Assembly: GCA_041687475.1 (NCBI GenBank)
Contig: JAWLBW010000102.1
Span: 1-14,151, forward strand
DNA length: 14,151 nt
Source: JAWLBW01 sp041687475
Lineage (GTDB): Bacteria > J088 > JAWLBW01
Reading direction: 5' to 3'
Under the pieces are notes generated by a model. That model had not been told where the DNA came from. It made no database searches and saw only the letters and a program-made list of their open reading frames with translations. Position 1 is the first letter of the stretch, and every line of letters begins with the position of its first letter. This document shows, one piece after another, positions 5,863 through 12,649 of this stretch. Made by a program: the position numbers and the translations under genes.

Positions 5863-6723
5863 CTACCGGCCCACCATGGACGCCACTTGCCACTGCGTAA
5901 TCTGCTCGACCAACCAGGTGGGATTCCGCGCCCAGGCAAAGTGGGGCGCCTTGGCAATCTCGGGCAGAAGCGGATGGTGCAATCGGCTCAGCTTCGCTGC
6001 GGGCATCTTCTCGCACAGCAGCTCGACCGCACGGGGCGGGGCGAAGGTGTCGCCCTCGACGGAAACGGCCAGCACGGGTACGCTTACCTCCTTGAGAAGC
6101 GCTTCGAAATTCTCCGATGCGCCCTGCGGTTCGTAGCGTCCGGTGCGGCTCTGGCGTGACCAATCGAGCATCTGGGTGCGGGCCTCGCGACCGGCAAAGC
6201 CCATCTTGTCGCCCGGAAAAACGCCGAGCGCTCGGGCGATGAGGCCCACCAGCTGGGTCTGCGCGAGCAGCTTCCACGCATCGAGGCCCGCCCAGCCGCG
6301 GTAGTAGACAGAGCAACTGGCGACCAGAATGAGACCGTCGGCCGCGGCAGGGTGCCTGGCCAGGTGAAGAGCGCTGAGCTGGCCGCCGAGCGAGTGTCCG
6401 AGCAGATAGAGCGGGCGGTCGGAAAAGCGGCTGCGTACGGCTTCAACGATGGCGGGCCAGTCGTTCTGAAGCATGTCGGCGTAGCCGAAATCGACCGTTC
6501 GCGAAGCACGCACCGAATGCGAACCGTGCCCGCGCAGGTCGGCAAGGGCGGCGGTCCAGCCCTGCTGCCGCAGGCGAGCGGCAAGGGGTCGATAGTAACC
6601 CGCCTTCGTGCCCATGGCCGGAAAACCGATCACCACCGGCTTGTCGGCGCTGCCGTGGTAGAGCTGCAGGTCGACACGTGCGGCGTCACGCGTCTCAACA
6701 CGAAGAATTTCGTCAGGCTTCAT
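5863..6723 (-). CDS. Alpha/beta hydrolase, COG4757-like
   Basis: The product has 286 residues, starting at ATG 6723 with GGAGG 6 nt upstream. It has IGFPAMGTKAGYY near the oxyanion region (32-44), DLRGHG (62-67), nucleophile elbow GHSLGG (Ser111), acid SVEGDTFAP (Asp225) and histidine APHFAWARNP (His261). The last resembles the 'HFxFFR' end of the predicted hydrolase group COG4757, so I place it there. It has no signal peptide. It acts on an ester, amide or thioester of unknown identity in the cytosol. Its gene lies downstream of the histidine kinase on the same strand, 84 nt away, with a possible promoter of its own in the gap. It is not closely similar to the hydrolase at 1061-2104. Confidence 0.88.
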   Translation of the reverse strand: MKPDEILRVETRDAARVDLQLYHGSADKPVVIGFPAMGTKAGYYRPLAARLRQQGWTAALADLRGHGSHSVRASRTVDFGYADMLQNDWPAIVEAVRSRFSDRPLYLLGHSLGGQLSALHLARHPAAADGLILVASCSVYYRGWAGLDAWKLLAQTQLVGLIARALGVFPGDKMGFAGREARTQMLDWSRQSRTGRYEPQGASENFEALLKEVSVPVLAVSVEGDTFAPPRAVELLCEKMPAAKLSRLHHPLLPEIAKAPHFAWARNPTWLVEQITQWQVASMVGR

Positions 6724-6768
6724 CGCTGACCTCCAAGGCGAAGTCGGGTTTATGTGACCACTGGAGAC

Positions 6769-6798
6769 ATTTTAGCATTCGGTTGAACGATGTGCCAG
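6769..6798 (-). promoter_or_regulatory. Possible sigma-70 promoter for the hydrolase at 5863-6723
   Basis: On the minus strand CTGGCA (complement of 6793-6798) and TAAAAT (complement of 6769-6774) are separated by 18 nt, each matching the consensus at 4 or 5 of 6 bases. It lies between the kinase stop (6808) and the hydrolase start (6723). The hydrolase may still be read through from the kinase gene. Confidence 0.35.
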
Positions 6799-6807
6799 CA
6801 GAATTGT

Positions 6808-9114
6808 TTACCGCGGCAGCGGCAATACGAAGCGGAAGGATGCGCCGGGTTGGTGCGAGGGGTCGAGTTCAATGAAGCCGCCATGGGCTTCGACAATGGC
6901 GCGGGCGATATAGAGGCCGAGGCCGGTACCCTTCGCCTTGTCGTCGTGGTTTTTCCAATACCGCTCGAACAGATTGGGGCGGTGTTCTTCGGCAATGCCC
7001 GTTCCGTTGTCGCACACCTGAAAGACCGCGTGCGTGGCATCGCTGTAGGCAGAGACGCCGATCCGTCCGCCCTCGGGGGTGAACTTCAGGGCATTACCCA
7101 CCAGATTGCCGAGCACCTGGAGAATGCGTTCCCTGTCGCACCAGACCTGCCCGAGTGAAGGCGTGTTCGTCACTTCCAGAGAAATGGCGTTGCGTGCGGC
7201 CAGCGGTTGAAAGGCGGCCGATAATTCGGCCAGTAACGCTGAGGCCTCGTGGTCGGCCGTCTGCAGTTCGAGCCTTCCGTCGCGCACGGCGGCAAAATCG
7301 AGCAGGTCTTCGATGAGACGGCGCATGCGCTCGGCATTGTCGGCGATGAGTCGAAGCTTGTCGGCCAGAAAATCGGGGTCGGCGTCGCCTTTCGCCATGC
7401 GATGCTGAACCAGTTCGGAGCCGATGGTAATGACGGTGAGCGGGTTCTTGAGATCGTGCGAGACCATGGCCAGCAGGTCGTCGCGCAGGGCAATGGATTC
7501 ACGGGCCTGCGCATACAACCGGGCGTTTTCGAGCGAGAGTGCCGTGCGCACGGCGAGCTCATGGGCAAAGGCCTCGTCGAGTCTGTCGAACGGGGTTCGC
7601 GAGGCGGCGCGTCGCAGCCTGAGCGTGCCGAGCACACGCCCGTTAACCGCGAGCGGCACTTCGAGTCGGCATCCGACTCCGTCTGATTCGGGACTGTCGT
7701 CGTTTACGTCGCCCGGGCGGCGGGTAAACTCCAACGGTTTGCCGTCGTCATCGAGGCTTATGCAAAGCGTGTCGGCAAAGCGAGGCACGAGCAGATTACC
7801 GAGTCCCTCGAGGGCGGCGTTCCGGTCGAGCGTCGCCGACAGGGTGTCGGACAGGTAGCGAAGCATTTCCTGCTGCCCTTCGTACCGCTGCCGGTAACCC
7901 ACGTCGCGAAGCACGGCGATGACGCCTGCGTGCTCGCCTTCGCCGTTCGTCGAAAACTTGGCTTCGACGGCAATCGGCGTTCCGAGGCGGTGTCGGCCGG
8001 GCAATTCGTACCCGTTGGCGCGGTGAAGCGCCCCCTGGCGCTGAAAGGAGGCCATGATGCCGTCGTGAACGTGATGCTGGTAGTCGGGCAGAATTTCCTC
8101 GAGGCGGCGGTTGCGTAGTTCCGCCGGCGTAAACCCGAACATGGCCTCCGAAGCTGGATTGGCAAAGCGAACTCGTCCGCCCGCATCGACCGAGAGAATG
8201 GCGTCCGAGGCCGAGTCGACGACGGCACGGTAGCGATAGAGGCTTTCGCGCAAGTTGGCTTCGACGCGACGGCGCTTCAGGAACTGGGCCAGTTGCACGG
8301 CCACCGCGTTCAGGGTTGCCTGCCAGGCGTCGTCGGGCTCGTTCAGTCCGTTGCCGGAAAATTCGGCGACGCCGGTGACCCGACCGTCAAGCCGCAGGGG
8401 CAGCGCGTAAATGGACCGGCCGCCGTCGGCGCCGTGCACGTAAACCGTTTCCTGCCTGGTAAACGCACGGCCCACGGCTCCCATATCGGGGGCCAGGGTA
8501 ATGATGGTGTCGCCGTAAGACGAGGTGTTTGCCGCATCCCATACATAGGGGCGCGTCAGCCGCTCGTCTTCGGCGGTTTCGGCATCCCAGTAGGCGGCGC
8601 GGTCGGCTCCGATTGCTTTGCCCGCCTCGGCAAGCACCCGGGGAATGAGGTCGTGGGGAACGCCGGCGCCTGCGAGCATCCTTGATGCTTCCGACTGCAG
8701 GGCAAGGCGTTTCCCGTTGTCCTTGAAGCGGCTGATGTCGCGGAAGACCGAGGCGGCAAGCCGCGATCCGGTGTCGAGTTCCATGGCCGACGATTGCACG
8801 GCGAACCAGTGCTCGCCGCGGGTTTCGCGGTGCACGAACTTGAGAAGCGCTTCCCTGGGCGTCCGGCCGGCCATGACCATGGCCGACGGCAGCTCCGAGT
8901 GGCTTACTCGTTTGCCGGTGTCGTCGAAAATCTCATAAGCGGCAAGAAGGGTGTGCAGGGATAGCGGCAGTACTGCATCGTCGGCAACGCCGAGAAGTCG
9001 GCGACCGGCCGGATTCAGAAAGACAATGTGAGCCGTGTCGTCGACGACCGCAACTCCGTCGGAAACGCTCTGGAGAAGGAGTTCCGGCGAAAGAGTCAGG
9101 GGATTCTTCGGCAT
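6808..9114 (-). CDS. Cytoplasmic PAS-GAF-PAS-GAF sensor histidine kinase
   Basis: The product has 768 residues and no transmembrane or signal segment, so it senses a cytoplasmic cue. Predicted order: PAS (about 10-130), GAF (about 140-285), PAS (about 295-405), GAF (about 415-530), a short coiled linker, HisKA (about 543-610) and HATPase (about 655-766). The H-box is SHDLKNPL with phospho-acceptor His553. The N-box is GNLVGNALKF (Asn670, Asn674). G1 is DNGTG (702-706), the F-box is FERYW, and G2 is GTGLGL (729-734); all are intact. I see no covalent haem or flavin motif that would identify the ligand. There is no receiver domain, so a separate response regulator must exist. ATG 9114 has AGGAAA 8 nt upstream, with a TATAAT promoter before it. 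No response regulator gene is adjacent, so it is an orphan kinase. Confidence 0.94.
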   Translation of the reverse strand: MPKNPLTLSPELLLQSVSDGVAVVDDTAHIVFLNPAGRRLLGVADDAVLPLSLHTLLAAYEIFDDTGKRVSHSELPSAMVMAGRTPREALLKFVHRETRGEHWFAVQSSAMELDTGSRLAASVFRDISRFKDNGKRLALQSEASRMLAGAGVPHDLIPRVLAEAGKAIGADRAAYWDAETAEDERLTRPYVWDAANTSSYGDTIITLAPDMGAVGRAFTRQETVYVHGADGGRSIYALPLRLDGRVTGVAEFSGNGLNEPDDAWQATLNAVAVQLAQFLKRRRVEANLRESLYRYRAVVDSASDAILSVDAGGRVRFANPASEAMFGFTPAELRNRRLEEILPDYQHHVHDGIMASFQRQGALHRANGYELPGRHRLGTPIAVEAKFSTNGEGEHAGVIAVLRDVGYRQRYEGQQEMLRYLSDTLSATLDRNAALEGLGNLLVPRFADTLCISLDDDGKPLEFTRRPGDVNDDSPESDGVGCRLEVPLAVNGRVLGTLRLRRAASRTPFDRLDEAFAHELAVRTALSLENARLYAQARESIALRDDLLAMVSHDLKNPLTVITIGSELVQHRMAKGDADPDFLADKLRLIADNAERMRRLIEDLLDFAAVRDGRLELQTADHEASALLAELSAAFQPLAARNAISLEVTNTPSLGQVWCDRERILQVLGNLVGNALKFTPEGGRIGVSAYSDATHAVFQVCDNGTGIAEEHRPNLFERYWKNHDDKAKGTGLGLYIARAIVEAHGGFIELDPSHQPGASFRFVLPLPR

Positions 9115-9146
9115 CGATCGGTTTCCTGCGTCGAAGCTTGCTCTTT

Positions 9147-9152
9147 ATTATA
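9147..9152 (-). promoter_or_regulatory. Perfect -10 box for the histidine kinase gene
   Basis: TATAAT reads on the minus strand 32 nt before the kinase ATG. The matching -35 (CAGGCA, 17 nt further) is poor, 3 of 6, so the promoter is likely activator-dependent. An inverted repeat at 9170-9186 covers that -35. Confidence 0.55.
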
Positions 9153-9169
9153 CAAGGCTCTCTTGCAAA

Positions 9170-9186
9170 TGCCTGCTTTTCAGGCA
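9170..9186. promoter_or_regulatory. Inverted repeat over the kinase -35 region
   Basis: TGCCTG and CAGGCA flank a 5-nt spacer (CTTTT). The left arm is the -35 position for the TATAAT promoter at 9147-9152. A regulator binding here would control kinase expression. It might also be autoregulatory or a short hairpin. Confidence 0.4.
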
Positions 9187-9227
9187 GCACGATCGGTGCT
9201 TTTCCGCAGCCGCCACCTCGCAAGGGA

Positions 9228-9245
9228 AGGCAGGCGCCGCTGCCT
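9228..9245. repeat. Inverted repeat AGGCAG / CTGCCT
   Basis: A 6-bp stem with a 6-nt loop lies in the 250-nt gap between kinase and lipoprotein genes (9115-9364). Its arms (AGGCAG, CTGCCT) resemble the TGCCTG/CAGGCA repeat at 9170-9186, so the two may be related sites. Confidence 0.35.
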
Positions 9246-9264
9246 GGTCCACATAAGGGCAAGA

Positions 9265-9298
9265 TACCGAGAAGCTACCGAGAAGCTATCGCTGAAGC
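9265..9298 (+). repeat. 11-nt tandem duplication TACCGAGAAGC
   Basis: TACCGAGAAGC at 9265-9275 and 9276-9286 is identical and adjacent. A diverged third copy, TATCGCTGAAGC (9287-9298), has a one-base insertion. It is intergenic, upstream of the kinase promoter. Confidence 0.7.
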
Positions 9299-9316
9299 CG
9301 CTTGCCGGCGGGAGGG

Positions 9317-9349
9317 GGCCGATGCGGGCGAGCCCGCGAGTCGTCGGCC
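9317..9349 (-). terminator. Two-part stem-loop after the SurA-like lipoprotein gene
   Basis: Outer arms GGCCGA (9317-9322) and TCGGCC (9344-9349) enclose an inner perfect stem GCGGGC (9324-9329) / GCCCGC (9332-9337) with a 2-nt loop. It lies 15 nt after the stop codon at 9365 on the minus strand. There is no T-run behind it, so it may be a 3'-end stabiliser or a Rho-assisted terminator. Confidence 0.4.
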
Positions 9350-9364
9350 GAGGGGCTGCGCTTT

Positions 9365-10306
9365 CTATTTGTCTTCGAGTACGTCGGCGTACAGGCTGCG
9401 ATCGACCATCATGCGACGCGCCCACGGCACGTTCCGCAGAAAGCCGCGGCCTTCTTCCGTATCGCCGAACGCCACGGGCACCGTCTCGGCCTGTTTCCAG
9501 AACCAATCTTCAAAGGGCGTCTTGGCAACGGTAATCAGGCTCAGTCGCGCCTGGTTTTCGCGGCGTTCCTCGACCTTGACGATCTGGAAGGCTTCGGGCG
9601 AGACGACGGGGCGCGGGTGAATCTGTCCGGCCGGCGTGCCGGCAATGAAGCGATACATTTCGCGCCCGGCCTCGTGTTCGTCGGCGCCGTACGCCTGTGC
9701 CTGTTCGCCCGCTTGCGGCAACTCGGCCTCGAGCGAGACCCGGCCCTGTTCGAGGCTCGCGCTGCGGATGCCATCGGCGCCGACCCAGATTCGATCGACC
9801 GGAAGCTGTTCGAGATGGGCGAAGCGGTCGAAGCGGTCGGGGTTCGCAATGGCGCGCGAGAGTAGGCCGAGGGTCAGCTCGGCGGTGTCGCTGTGGGCCT
9901 CGGGCAGGGTCGCGTAAATTTCGCCGAGTACCAGTTGCGAAAACTCCGGCAGGGCTGCGGCCGTAATGAATGCTTGCTTTTCCTCGACAGCGACTTCGCG
10001 TTCCAGTTCTGCTATGACCGGAATCTCGTGCACCCTTCCCCAATAGTAGTTCTCGATAATGGGGCCCGACAGCGGCATCGCATAGCCTTCGGTAATGCGG
10101 GCGCCGAGGTTGGCGAGAATCAGATTGGCCAGCGCCGCTTCACGGGGGTCGGGAGCCCCCAGGTGTCGTTCGATTTGAACCCGGTGCTCGAAGACCTTTT
10201 GCGATACCGAGGCGCCGCCCACCTTGACGACGTAACCGGCGCGGTTCGTCTTCGTACAGGAAAACGACGCAGCCACAAGCAGAACCAACAACACGCGATG
10301 AAACAT
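9365..10306 (-). CDS. Lipoprotein with SurA-like N-terminus and degenerate parvulin tail
   Basis: I start at ATG 10306 because AAGG lies 8 nt before it; the ATG at 10312 is only 2 nt after AAGG, and a longer frame reaching 10441 has no leader logic. The product is 313 residues. A signal peptide MFHRVLLVLLVAASFSC ends in Cys17, a lipobox that is loose (Ser-Phe-Ser before Cys). The segment GYVVKVGGASVSQKVFEHRV (24-43) matches the start of SurA/PrsA-type chaperones. AGTPAGQIHPRPVVSPEAFQ and IVKVEERRE (222-250) match the last strand of a parvulin domain. The middle lacks recognisable catalytic motifs, so isomerase activity is doubtful. It probably acts as a periplasmic or surface-anchored chaperone-like protein. 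It is divergent from the lipoprotein at 10458. Confidence 0.75.
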   Translation of the reverse strand: MFHRVLLVLLVAASFSCTKTNRAGYVVKVGGASVSQKVFEHRVQIERHLGAPDPREAALANLILANLGARITEGYAMPLSGPIIENYYWGRVHEIPVIAELEREVAVEEKQAFITAAALPEFSQLVLGEIYATLPEAHSDTAELTLGLLSRAIANPDRFDRFAHLEQLPVDRIWVGADGIRSASLEQGRVSLEAELPQAGEQAQAYGADEHEAGREMYRFIAGTPAGQIHPRPVVSPEAFQIVKVEERRENQARLSLITVAKTPFEDWFWKQAETVPVAFGDTEEGRGFLRNVPWARRMMVDRSLYADVLEDK

Positions 10307-10325
10307 GCTCATTACCTTAGCAGAC

Positions 10326-10372
10326 GGCTTCAAGGGTGTCGAAGCCGGCCGCCCGAGCGGGCAAGCCGCTTC
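10326..10372 (-). promoter_or_regulatory. Structured leader with alternative pairings, upstream of 10306
   Basis: In minus-strand RNA, GGCTTC (10331-10326) can pair with GAAGCC (10346-10341) or, overlapping, CGAAGC can pair with GCTTCG in the same place. GCCCG/CGGGC (about 10351-10362) forms another stem. Two mutually exclusive 6-bp stems about 20-60 nt before the start resemble an attenuator or translational switch. The ribosome site lies just downstream. The sequence could also be only GC-rich by chance. Confidence 0.3.
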
Positions 10373-10404
10373 GGCCGCGACAAGACGAGCCTTTGCCGAT
10401 TGGC

Positions 10405-10433
10405 TTGAGTACCGGCGCCTTTGGGGGTAGGCT
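10405..10433 (+). promoter_or_regulatory. Weak sigma-70-like promoter for the secreted esterase lipoprotein
   Basis: TTGAGT (10405-10410) and TAGGCT (10428-10433) are 17 nt apart, with 4 and 3 of 6 consensus bases. It sits 24 nt before ATG 10458. A perfect TTGACA on the opposite strand (10436-10441) has no -10 partner at 15-19 nt, so I do not call a minus promoter. Confidence 0.3.
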
Positions 10434-10457
10434 GTTGTCAACGCAGAGAGGCTACCA

Positions 10458-12413
10458 ATGAATGTACGGAATCTGTTGCTGCTCGGTATTTTTCTGGTGA
10501 CGGCCTGTCAGTCTTCTTCGACCGAAGAAGCGACGGTTACCGTGCGCATGGAGGCGGGCGCCGACCTCGCTCGCGATTTTTTTGCGCAGCCGTTTCCGCT
10601 CGACACCCGACGCGTCGACGGCCACTACGATCTGCGGGGCTTTCCCAACCCCGCCGACATGCAGCTGATTCGTACTTTTGTCGACATCATTGAACCGGCG
10701 CTCGACGGTTACGGCACCAACGCCGCCGTCTATTTCTCCTTCACCGGCGATCTGCGCTATGAAGACGCGGTTACCGACCCGGCGGCAAGCATGCGCGGCA
10801 AGGCTTCCGTTCTGCTGCTCGACGTCGATGAAGACTCGCCCGAATACGGCAGTTTCGTGCCGGTCATTTCGCGCTTCGAGCGTGGGGAAGGGCGCTACCT
10901 GCCTCGCCATACCCTTGCCCTGCTGCCCATGCCCGGCTTTCCCCTGCGCGAAAACACCCGGTACGCCGCGTTGGTGCTGCGCAACCACGGGCTGGGGGCC
11001 GTCGAAGGAAGTCTGGTACAGGCGAAGGCGCTTTCCGACGCGTTGGCCGACCGCGGTACGTGGGCTGAAACCTTTGCGCCGCTGGTCGAGGTGCTGCCAA
11101 GGGTCGACATTGCCCGGCGCGACGTGGTGGCCGCCACGGTCTTTCGCACCATGGGCATCAGCAGCCCGATCTTCAAAGCGCGCGATTGGCTCACCGAAAA
11201 CGGGCCGGCCGATTATGACGTGACCTGGTCGGGTACGCGAGAGGTCGAGGGCACCTTCGAAACGGTGGTCTTTCAGCACGGAAAGGCCCCCTACGACGAA
11301 CCGGGCAGCGGCGCCTTCCGGCTCGATGAAAACGGCACCCCGCGACCCGCCGGTACCGAGTCGCTGCGTTTTGCCATGCGTCTACCGTCCGGCACGCCGC
11401 CCGAAGACGGCTGGCCGCTGGTCATCTATGCCCACGGCAGCGGGGGCGATTACCGGTCGGGCATCTACCCCGAAGGTTACCGGTTGTCCGACGAGGGTAT
11501 CGCACTCGTCGGCTACGATCAGCCGTATCACGGCACGCGGCATCCCCGCTTTCCGGGGCCCCAGGGCTGTACCGGCGACTGCCCGCTGCTTTACACCTTC
11601 AACATTCTGAACCTGGCGGCCGCCCGCGACGGCTTTCGCCAGAGCGCCCTCGATGCGGTGCAGCTGATGCGAACCATGCTTACCTTCCGCGAAACGGTCG
11701 GAGGCGTCGAGCATTTCTTTAATCCCGACAAGGTCTACTACATGGGCCACTCGCAGGGGGCGACCAATGGTCCCATGTTCGTGGCCGCCGAGCCTGCCGT
11801 CAAGGCGGCGGTGTTCTCGGGGCCGGCCGGCGGTCTGACGATGGCGTTGCTGCTCAAGACCGAGCCCCTCGACATTCCCGGCATCTTCGGCATCGTGCTG
11901 GGCGACCAGCAGGGCATGGACCTCTTTCATCCGTTCCTGAACCTGTTCCAGACCTTTGTAGAACCGGTCGACCCCCTCAACTTCGCGCGCTACCTGGGCG
12001 CCGAGACCCGAGACGGCCAAAGCCGCGACATTCTCATGACCGAAGGGCTGCGCGACGCCTACACGCCTCCGGCCCAGGCCGAGGCCTTCGCCATTGCAGC
12101 CGGCGTACAGCCGATATCGCCGGTCTATACGACTCTGCTGGGCATGGACCTGCGCGGCCTGTCACCCATGGTGCCCGAGGTCACGGGCAATCTTGTCAAC
12201 GCCGCGGGGGCTGCGTGGACGGGGGGCCTGCTTCAATTTCCGGATAACGGGCACTTCTCGATTTACTGCAACACCACAGGCGAGCGGGCCTACGTCGGCT
12301 TCCTCGTGTCCAAAGTCGAACAAGGCGATGACCCGGCCGTCATCGTCGATTTCGGCGTGCGCGAGAATATCGTGGGCGACACCGCGCTCTGCGGCGCCGA
12401 CGGTGGCGGGTAA
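10458..12413 (+). CDS. Large lipoprotein esterase, bacterial-lipase-like
   Basis: The product has 651 residues. ATG 10458 has GAGAGG 6 nt upstream. The signal peptide ends in a good lipobox, LVTAC (Cys17), so it is lipidated and exported; no Asp at +2 (Gln18), so outer-membrane sorting is likely. An N-terminal domain (20-310) includes a stretch PALDGYGTNAAVYFSFTGDL like the N-terminal region of bacterial virulence-factor-type lipases that I recall from Myxococcota. A hydrolase domain has AHGSGGDY (oxyanion, 325-332), GHSQGA (Ser432), GLRDAYTPP (Asp533) and DNGHFSIY (His599): a full triad in correct order. It should cleave esters at the cell surface or outside. The final 50 residues are plain and end near a run of Gly. 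Possible roles are lipid scavenging or prey lysis (inference). Confidence 0.9.
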   Translation: MNVRNLLLLGIFLVTACQSSSTEEATVTVRMEAGADLARDFFAQPFPLDTRRVDGHYDLRGFPNPADMQLIRTFVDIIEPALDGYGTNAAVYFSFTGDLRYEDAVTDPAASMRGKASVLLLDVDEDSPEYGSFVPVISRFERGEGRYLPRHTLALLPMPGFPLRENTRYAALVLRNHGLGAVEGSLVQAKALSDALADRGTWAETFAPLVEVLPRVDIARRDVVAATVFRTMGISSPIFKARDWLTENGPADYDVTWSGTREVEGTFETVVFQHGKAPYDEPGSGAFRLDENGTPRPAGTESLRFAMRLPSGTPPEDGWPLVIYAHGSGGDYRSGIYPEGYRLSDEGIALVGYDQPYHGTRHPRFPGPQGCTGDCPLLYTFNILNLAAARDGFRQSALDAVQLMRTMLTFRETVGGVEHFFNPDKVYYMGHSQGATNGPMFVAAEPAVKAAVFSGPAGGLTMALLLKTEPLDIPGIFGIVLGDQQGMDLFHPFLNLFQTFVEPVDPLNFARYLGAETRDGQSRDILMTEGLRDAYTPPAQAEAFAIAAGVQPISPVYTTLLGMDLRGLSPMVPEVTGNLVNAAGAAWTGGLLQFPDNGHFSIYCNTTGERAYVGFLVSKVEQGDDPAVIVDFGVRENIVGDTALCGADGGG

Positions 12414-12428
12414 CTGCCCGCCTTCGAA

Positions 12429-12480
12429 CCGCCTTCGGCGGAATGGGCAATGCGCTCCGCCTTCGGCGGAATGGTCAATG
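12429..12480 (+). repeat. Duplicated hairpin unit, 24 nt, period 28
   Basis: CCGCCTTCGGCGG followed by AATGGKCAATG occurs at 12429-12452 and 12457-12480, with one base difference. Each copy contains a 5-bp stem (CCGCC/GGCGG) with a TTC loop. It starts 16 nt after the esterase stop codon. It looks like a REP-type intergenic palindromic element. Confidence 0.8.
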
Positions 12481-12500
12481 ACCGATGTTCAATGACCAAG
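12469..12500 (-). repeat. Degenerate 7-nt-period array, ATTGNNN on the minus strand
   Basis: NAAT/CGAT/CAAT cores fall at 12469, 12476, 12483 and 12490, exactly 7 nt apart (CAAG at 12497). Read on the minus strand the unit is ATTGNNN. The same core and period form the perfect array at 4075-4102, in the opposite orientation. The upstream unit at 12441/12448 keeps the 7-nt step too. Confidence 0.6.
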
Positions 12501-12561
12501 GGCGGCGGGCCGTGTTGCCGTGAGCACGCTGTTCCTGACGGCCTCAGCCGAAAGCACGGGC

Positions 12562-12610
12562 AAAAGAAAAGGGGAACGCGCACTTTCGTGCGGTTCCCCT
12601 TTCTTCTTGA
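12562..12610. terminator. Strong bidirectional intrinsic terminator
   Basis: AAAGGGGAAC (12568-12577) pairs with GTTCCCCTTT (12593-12602), and the inner CGCAC/GTGCG stem closes a TTTC loop with one bulged G (12578). The left flank is A-rich (AAAAGAAAA from 12562) and the right flank T-rich (TTTCTTCTT), so it works in both directions. It separates the esterase gene (+) from the convergent Mpo1-like gene (-). Confidence 0.92.
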
Positions 12611-12649
12611 TTCGGTGGAGTCTCCGGCTGGAAACCGGTCACATTGCGG

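Noticed and set aside
6793..6798. TGGCAC on the minus strand as a sigma-54 site
   Set aside because: The second element (GC at the required spacing) is missing.
9365..10441. 358-codon version of the SurA-like lipoprotein
   Set aside because: The signal peptide and lipobox begin at 10306, where AAGG is properly spaced; the upstream part is non-coding leader.
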